NCBI RefSeq assembly: GCF_041903755.1
Contig: NZ_JBBWVE010000003.1
Location: 181,157-245,156 of the forward strand
Length of the DNA: 64,000 nucleotides
DNA from: Thiocapsa roseilacustris
GTDB lineage: Bacteria > Pseudomonadota > Gammaproteobacteria > Chromatiales > Chromatiaceae
Direction of reading: 5' to 3'
Below, in pieces: positions 56,073 through 64,000 of this stretch; the first letter of the stretch is position 1; the number at the start of each line of letters is the position of its first letter. The position numbers and the translations under genes are program-made. The notes beneath the pieces were generated by a model, which saw nothing but the letters and a program-made list of their open reading frames with translations, was not told where the DNA came from and made no database searches.

Positions 56073-56999
56073 TCAGCGATCAGGCTGTTGCTTCCGAAGT
56101 TGCGCAAGGGCTTCTTCGGCCTCTTTGCGCGCCTGGACCTCTTGATCCAGGCGCTGTTCGAGCGCCACGCGTTCCTGCGTCTCGGCATCAGCACGTCGGG
56201 CCTCGGCCTCGGCACGTCGAGCTTCCGTGTCGGCACGTCGAGCTTCCGTGTCGGCACGTTGAGCTTCCGCCTCGGCGCGTTCCTCGGCTTCGCGCCAGTC
56301 GGGCAGCACGAATGCGGCGTAAACCGGGTCGCGACGCATCGCATCCAGCGAGGGCTGCGCGATCAGATCATCCAGCCTGAACTGGAGACCGGGCAGGACG
56401 CGGGAGTGGATCACGCCCTCCTCGGGTGCAATGGGGACGTAGACACCCGCTGTGGTCAGCGTGTAGAAGGCCTGACGCTCGGGTTCGCGGTGCAAAATGA
56501 TGTATTCCTTGACACCGCCTGAAGCATATTCAGTTTTCTTGGTGACGGTGTCGCGCACGATACCTGCGGGCTTCCTCTCGGACAGGGCCTCCACACAGAG
56601 ATCGAAGACACCGTGATAGGAGGCGTCGAAATACAACAGCGGCTGTGGGTTGTCGTTGCACACGACGCCGAAGTCCGGCTTGCGGATCACCGTCCCGGTC
56701 GGCAGCGGTAATCTGAAGCCCATCTCCAGCGCGACCATCTTGGCGATCGGCCGGGCGCTCAGGAAGTGTTGCAGGAGCAGGGTGAACCAGGCATAGACCA
56801 GATAGGTGCCGTAATCGGACACGGGTTTCTCCTCCAGGCGACCGTTGTTCCACTCGTAGTGGATGTCCGATTCGAAGTAGTAGTCGCGCCAGTACTCCTC
56901 CTCCGTGACGAAGCGACCCGCCTGCGAGACGGGTTGAGCGCAGTCTGTTTCAGGTGTCGGTGGGTCCTGCTCGGCTCGAGCGGCTGCGCGCGTTGACAT
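56073..56999 (-). CDS. Uma2/DUF820-family protein with coiled-coil tail, copy 1
   Basis: I start at ATG 56999 (308 residues; GGAGG 12 nt upstream). The PD-(D/E)xK-like Uma2 core includes DIHYEWNNGRLEEKPV (about residue 45), IRKPDFGVVCND (about 105-117, with the catalytic Asp) and GGVKEYIILHRE (the ExxxI-type block). The last ~95 residues are heptads of AEAEARRADTE. Uma2 proteins form large paralogous families in cyanobacteria and purple sulfur bacteria; a nuclease fold is predicted but the biological role is unclear. The paralogue at 63384 is nearly identical in the core. Confidence 0.8.
   Translation of the reverse strand: MSTRAAARAEQDPPTPETDCAQPVSQAGRFVTEEEYWRDYYFESDIHYEWNNGRLEEKPVSDYGTYLVYAWFTLLLQHFLSARPIAKMVALEMGFRLPLPTGTVIRKPDFGVVCNDNPQPLLYFDASYHGVFDLCVEALSERKPAGIVRDTVTKKTEYASGGVKEYIILHREPERQAFYTLTTAGVYVPIAPEEGVIHSRVLPGLQFRLDDLIAQPSLDAMRRDPVYAAFVLPDWREAEERAEAEAQRADTEARRADTEARRAEAEARRADAETQERVALEQRLDQEVQARKEAEEALAQLRKQQPDR
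56185..56268 (-). repeat. Four 21-bp tandem repeats encoding heptads in the Uma2 gene
   Basis: Units of the type gtgtcggcacgtcgagcttcc occur four times (56185-56268). The paralogue at 63384 has fewer units, so this array has expanded or contracted since duplication. Confidence 0.8.
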
Positions 57000-57016
57000 G
57001 ATGACATCGACCTCCG

Positions 57017-57102
57017 TTAAACCGCGTCCAGAGTGAAATGCGCCATGTTCATGTTGTGACGGGCTCAAGGATTCTTCCGACCTTTATGGAGACGTGATTT
57101 CA
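57017..57102. repeat. Family 1 element, copy 10
   Basis: The left end TTAAACCGCGTCC is intact. The body matches the inverted copy at 16151 with about ten differences. The right end (GAGACGTGATTTCA) has lost the consensus. It lies 17 bp upstream of the Uma2 start. Confidence 0.8.
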
Positions 57103-57374
57103 AGCGATCTCCTTCGCGTGTCCAACAGGTTAGCACTTTTCGAGACAGGTGCGTGTGCATCGACATCAACCCGGCCGGCCAGGTTGCAGGATCCGAATGT
57201 CCGGGGGATGATCAGGGTTCATTGCACCCGGTGCCGTAGCCGCCCCATCTACCCAGTCCATCCAGCGTGAGTGAAATCGATAGCGTGCCGGGAACCGCTG
57301 CTGTGACTGCCACTGGATTGGGGCGGGGACTGGCCCGGAGCGCTGCACACTCCTCATCCCGGAACCACCCCGTC
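57103..57374. other. Divergent spacer upstream of the hybrid kinase
   Basis: No gene. The kinase frame is open from 57267, but the segment before 57375 does not look like protein of this family. Confidence 0.35.
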
Positions 57375-61874
<4,500 letters not shown>

Positions 61875-61974
61875 AGCGACAGCGGGGCGTATTATCGTTG
61901 GGCCGGCTGGCCGTGCGTGAGCAATCATCGCAGGCCCGGTGCAGGCGAGATCCGAACGCGAAGCAGGTAAACGC

Positions 61975-62916
61975 ATGCGAATCTTGATCGTCGATGATGT
62001 CCCGGACAACATCCGGATTTTGAGCCGGATGCTGGCCGATGAGGGGCACGACATCTCGGCCTCGACCAATGGCCAGGAGGCCCTGATGATCACCGAATCG
62101 GTCCTCCCCGACCTCATTCTGCTCGACGTCATGATGCCCGGCATGGACGGCTACGCGATCTGCGCGGCGCTGAAAGCCAACCCACGGCTGAAGTCGATCC
62201 CGGTGATCTTCGTGACCGCACTGTCCGATACCGAGGATGAGACCCGCGGTTTAAGTCTCGGCGCCGTGGATTACATTGCCAAGCCATTCAAGGAGGTCAT
62301 CGTCAAGCTGCGGGTGCGCACGCATCTGGAGCTGAAGCAGCAACGCGACCTGCTCGGGCGTCTCTCCGCGATCGACGGCCTGACCGGTATTCCCAACCGC
62401 CGCGCGTTCGACGAGCGGTTAGATGCTGAATGGCGCCGTGCGATCCGTGTGGGTGGTGCCTTGGCCTTGACCATGATCGACATCGACTATTTCAAGGCAT
62501 TCAACGATAGCCATGGTCACCTCGAAGGCGATGAGTGTCTGCGGCGCGTCGCCAAGACCCTGGAAGCGGCGGCCCGGCGGGGCGAGGATTTTGTCGGTCG
62601 CTATGGCGGCGAGGAATTCGTGTTCTTGAGCAGCAGCGGCGATCAGGCCGGCATGGCCGGCTTGGTCGAAACGCTTCGCGTGAGCATCGAGGCGCTGCGG
62701 ATTCCTCACGGTGCATCGGAGGTGGCGTCCTGGGTCACCGTGAGCAGCGGCGTCGCGCTCTGCCGTCCGACCCCGGAGATGCAGGCAACCGATCTCTTGG
62801 CATCCGCCGACGCGGAGCTGTACAAGGCCAAGCATCGCGGTCGAAATTGCGTCAGTGTGACCACTGTGACTGGCGTTTCAGGGTCTGTCGAGAACTGCAC
62901 GGGCGAGCGAGTTTAG
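61975..62916 (+). CDS. Response regulator with GGDEF domain (diguanylate cyclase)
   Basis: The start is ATG 61975 (313 residues), 100 bp after the kinase gene. The receiver domain has MRILIVDDVPDN, the phospho-acceptor LILLDVMMPGMDG (about Asp 51-53) and YIAKPF. The GGDEF domain has LTGIPNRRAFDERL, IDIDYFKAFND and the active-site signature YGGEEF (about residue 210). No RxxD inhibitory site is evident five residues before GGEEF. It makes c-di-GMP when phosphorylated, most likely by the upstream hybrid kinase. Confidence 0.92.
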   Translation: MRILIVDDVPDNIRILSRMLADEGHDISASTNGQEALMITESVLPDLILLDVMMPGMDGYAICAALKANPRLKSIPVIFVTALSDTEDETRGLSLGAVDYIAKPFKEVIVKLRVRTHLELKQQRDLLGRLSAIDGLTGIPNRRAFDERLDAEWRRAIRVGGALALTMIDIDYFKAFNDSHGHLEGDECLRRVAKTLEAAARRGEDFVGRYGGEEFVFLSSSGDQAGMAGLVETLRVSIEALRIPHGASEVASWVTVSSGVALCRPTPEMQATDLLASADAELYKAKHRGRNCVSVTTVTGVSGSVENCTGERV

Positions 62917-63167
<251 letters not shown>

Positions 63168-63307
63168 TTAAGGCGAATACCGGGAACCCTTATACCAACG
63201 GCGTAGGTTGTGCCGAGCCGTGCGAGGCACAACCAACCGTCGGCGCAGGTTGTGCTTCCTATCGTCAGCACAACCTACGGGTCAGGAAGTTCGCGGAAAT
63301 CGCTTAA
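63168..63307. repeat. Family 2 element, full copy C
   Basis: 140 bp with ends ttaaggcgaataccggg and gcggaaatcgcttaa and the core cgtaggttgtgcc ... gcacaacctacg. It is closely similar to copy A at 17142 over its entire length. Confidence 0.9.
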
Positions 63308-63383
63308 CAGGGTTTTTCGCTGCCCTCCGTTCGTCCATTACTGCGCGGGTTGGCCGACCCGGGGTCTGGTTAGGATCTGGCCG

Positions 63384-64000
63384 TCAGTGGTCGGGCCGTT
63401 CCGCACGAAGGCGCGCGAGCGCCTCTTCGGCCTCCCGGCGCGCATGAATCTCTTGCGCCAGACGCTGCTCGATCACCAAGCGGGCCTGCGTCTCGGCTTC
63501 GGCACGCTGAGCCTCCGCCTCGGCGTGTCGGGCCTCCGCCTCGGCGCGTTCCTCGGCTTCGCGCCAGCCCGGCAGCACGAATGCGGCATAGACCGGGTCG
63601 CGACGCATCGCCTCGGGCGAGGGCTGCGCGATCAGATCGTCCAGTCGGAACTGAAGGCCGGGCAGGACGCGGGAGCGGATCACGCCGTCCTCGGGCACAA
63701 TGGGGACGTAGAGACCCGCTGTGGTGAGCGTATAGAAGGCCTGACGCTCGGGTTCGCGGTGCAGAATGATGTATTCCCTGACGCCGCCTGCGGCATACTC
63801 GGCCTTCTTGGTCACCGCGTCGCGCACGATACCCGCGGGCTTTCGCTCGGACAGCGCCTCCACACAGAGATCGAAGACGCCGTGATAGGAGGCGTCGAAA
63901 TACAACAGCGGCTGTGGGTTGTCGTTGCACACGACGCCGAAGTCCGGCTTGCGGATCACCGTCCCGGTCGGCAGCGGTAATCTGAAGCCCATCTCCAGCG
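63384..64000 (-). CDS. Uma2/DUF820-family protein, copy 2 (5' end beyond window)
   Basis: The visible 202+ codons align with the 56073 paralogue throughout: IRKPDFGVVCND, DASYHGVFDLCVEALSERKPAGIVRD and REYIILHREPERQAFYTLTTAG. The C-terminal heptad tail is about 14 residues shorter. The start lies beyond the window. Same orientation as copy 1, so the two genes form direct repeats flanking the kinase-GGDEF module. Confidence 0.8.
   Translation of the reverse strand, partial: LEMGFRLPLPTGTVIRKPDFGVVCNDNPQPLLYFDASYHGVFDLCVEALSERKPAGIVRDAVTKKAEYAAGGVREYIILHREPERQAFYTLTTAGLYVPIVPEDGVIRSRVLPGLQFRLDDLIAQPSPEAMRRDPVYAAFVLPGWREAEERAEAEARHAEAEAQRAEAETQARLVIEQRLAQEIHARREAEEALARLRAERPDH

Overview
The window is about 64 kb of GC-rich DNA, almost certainly from a gammaproteobacterium. 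Protein style, an autotrophic-type fructose-bisphosphatase, polyphosphate enzymes and the dispersed repeats fit a purple sulfur bacterium of the Chromatiaceae. That placement is my inference from gene content; no photosynthesis or sulfur-oxidation gene lies in the window.

Layout. (1) 1-13.6 kb is a loosely packed accessory stretch: a trypsin-like protease gene interrupted by an in-frame TAG, a secreted Gly/Thr repeat protein, two alpha/beta hydrolases, a secreted cadherin-like-repeat protein, an internally deleted IS1634-type transposase and a 1,611-residue secreted protein with MopE-type metal-binding repeats. (2) 13.9-19.5 kb holds an encapsulated-ferritin-type protein without an encapsulin, a pterin carbinolamine dehydratase, an ABC permease with a DUF3299 lipoprotein, and a tightly overlapping operon of a PTPS-family enzyme and two short-chain dehydrogenases. 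(3) 19.5-29 kb carries housekeeping genes (SCP2-like, ppx, recQ, a MetH lacking its homocysteine domain), small coiled-coil or membrane proteins and a decayed AAA-ATPase-like gene. (4) 29-41.4 kb is a complete nitrate assimilation operon on the minus strand: nrtA-nrtB-nrtD, a signal-less NrtA homologue (NasS-like), nirB, nirD, nasA. An intrinsic terminator lies in the nrtA leader and the antiterminator gene nasT lies upstream, so NasT-controlled attenuation is likely. (5) 41.8-55.8 kb holds a cyclic-nucleotide-binding-type protein, an antitoxin with a truncated toxin, an aldehyde dehydrogenase, an anion transporter, a PPK2 polyphosphate kinase coupled to a P-type proton ATPase, a large AsmA-like protein, decayed SRAP and PurT genes, and fbp. 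(6) 56-64 kb holds a hybrid sensor kinase with an NMT1/THI5-type sensor domain and a REC-GGDEF regulator, bracketed by two close Uma2-family paralogues in the same orientation.

Two families of short dispersed inverted-repeat elements run through the window. The first (84-94 bp, ends TTAAACCGCG/CGCGGTTTAA, ten copies) mostly sits directly at gene 3' ends and supplies the stop codon of three genes. The second (about 140 bp, core ends cgtaggttgtgc/gcacaacctacg) has three full copies and one partial copy. Several genes are remnants with internal deletions, which suggests local decay or assembly problems worth checking.
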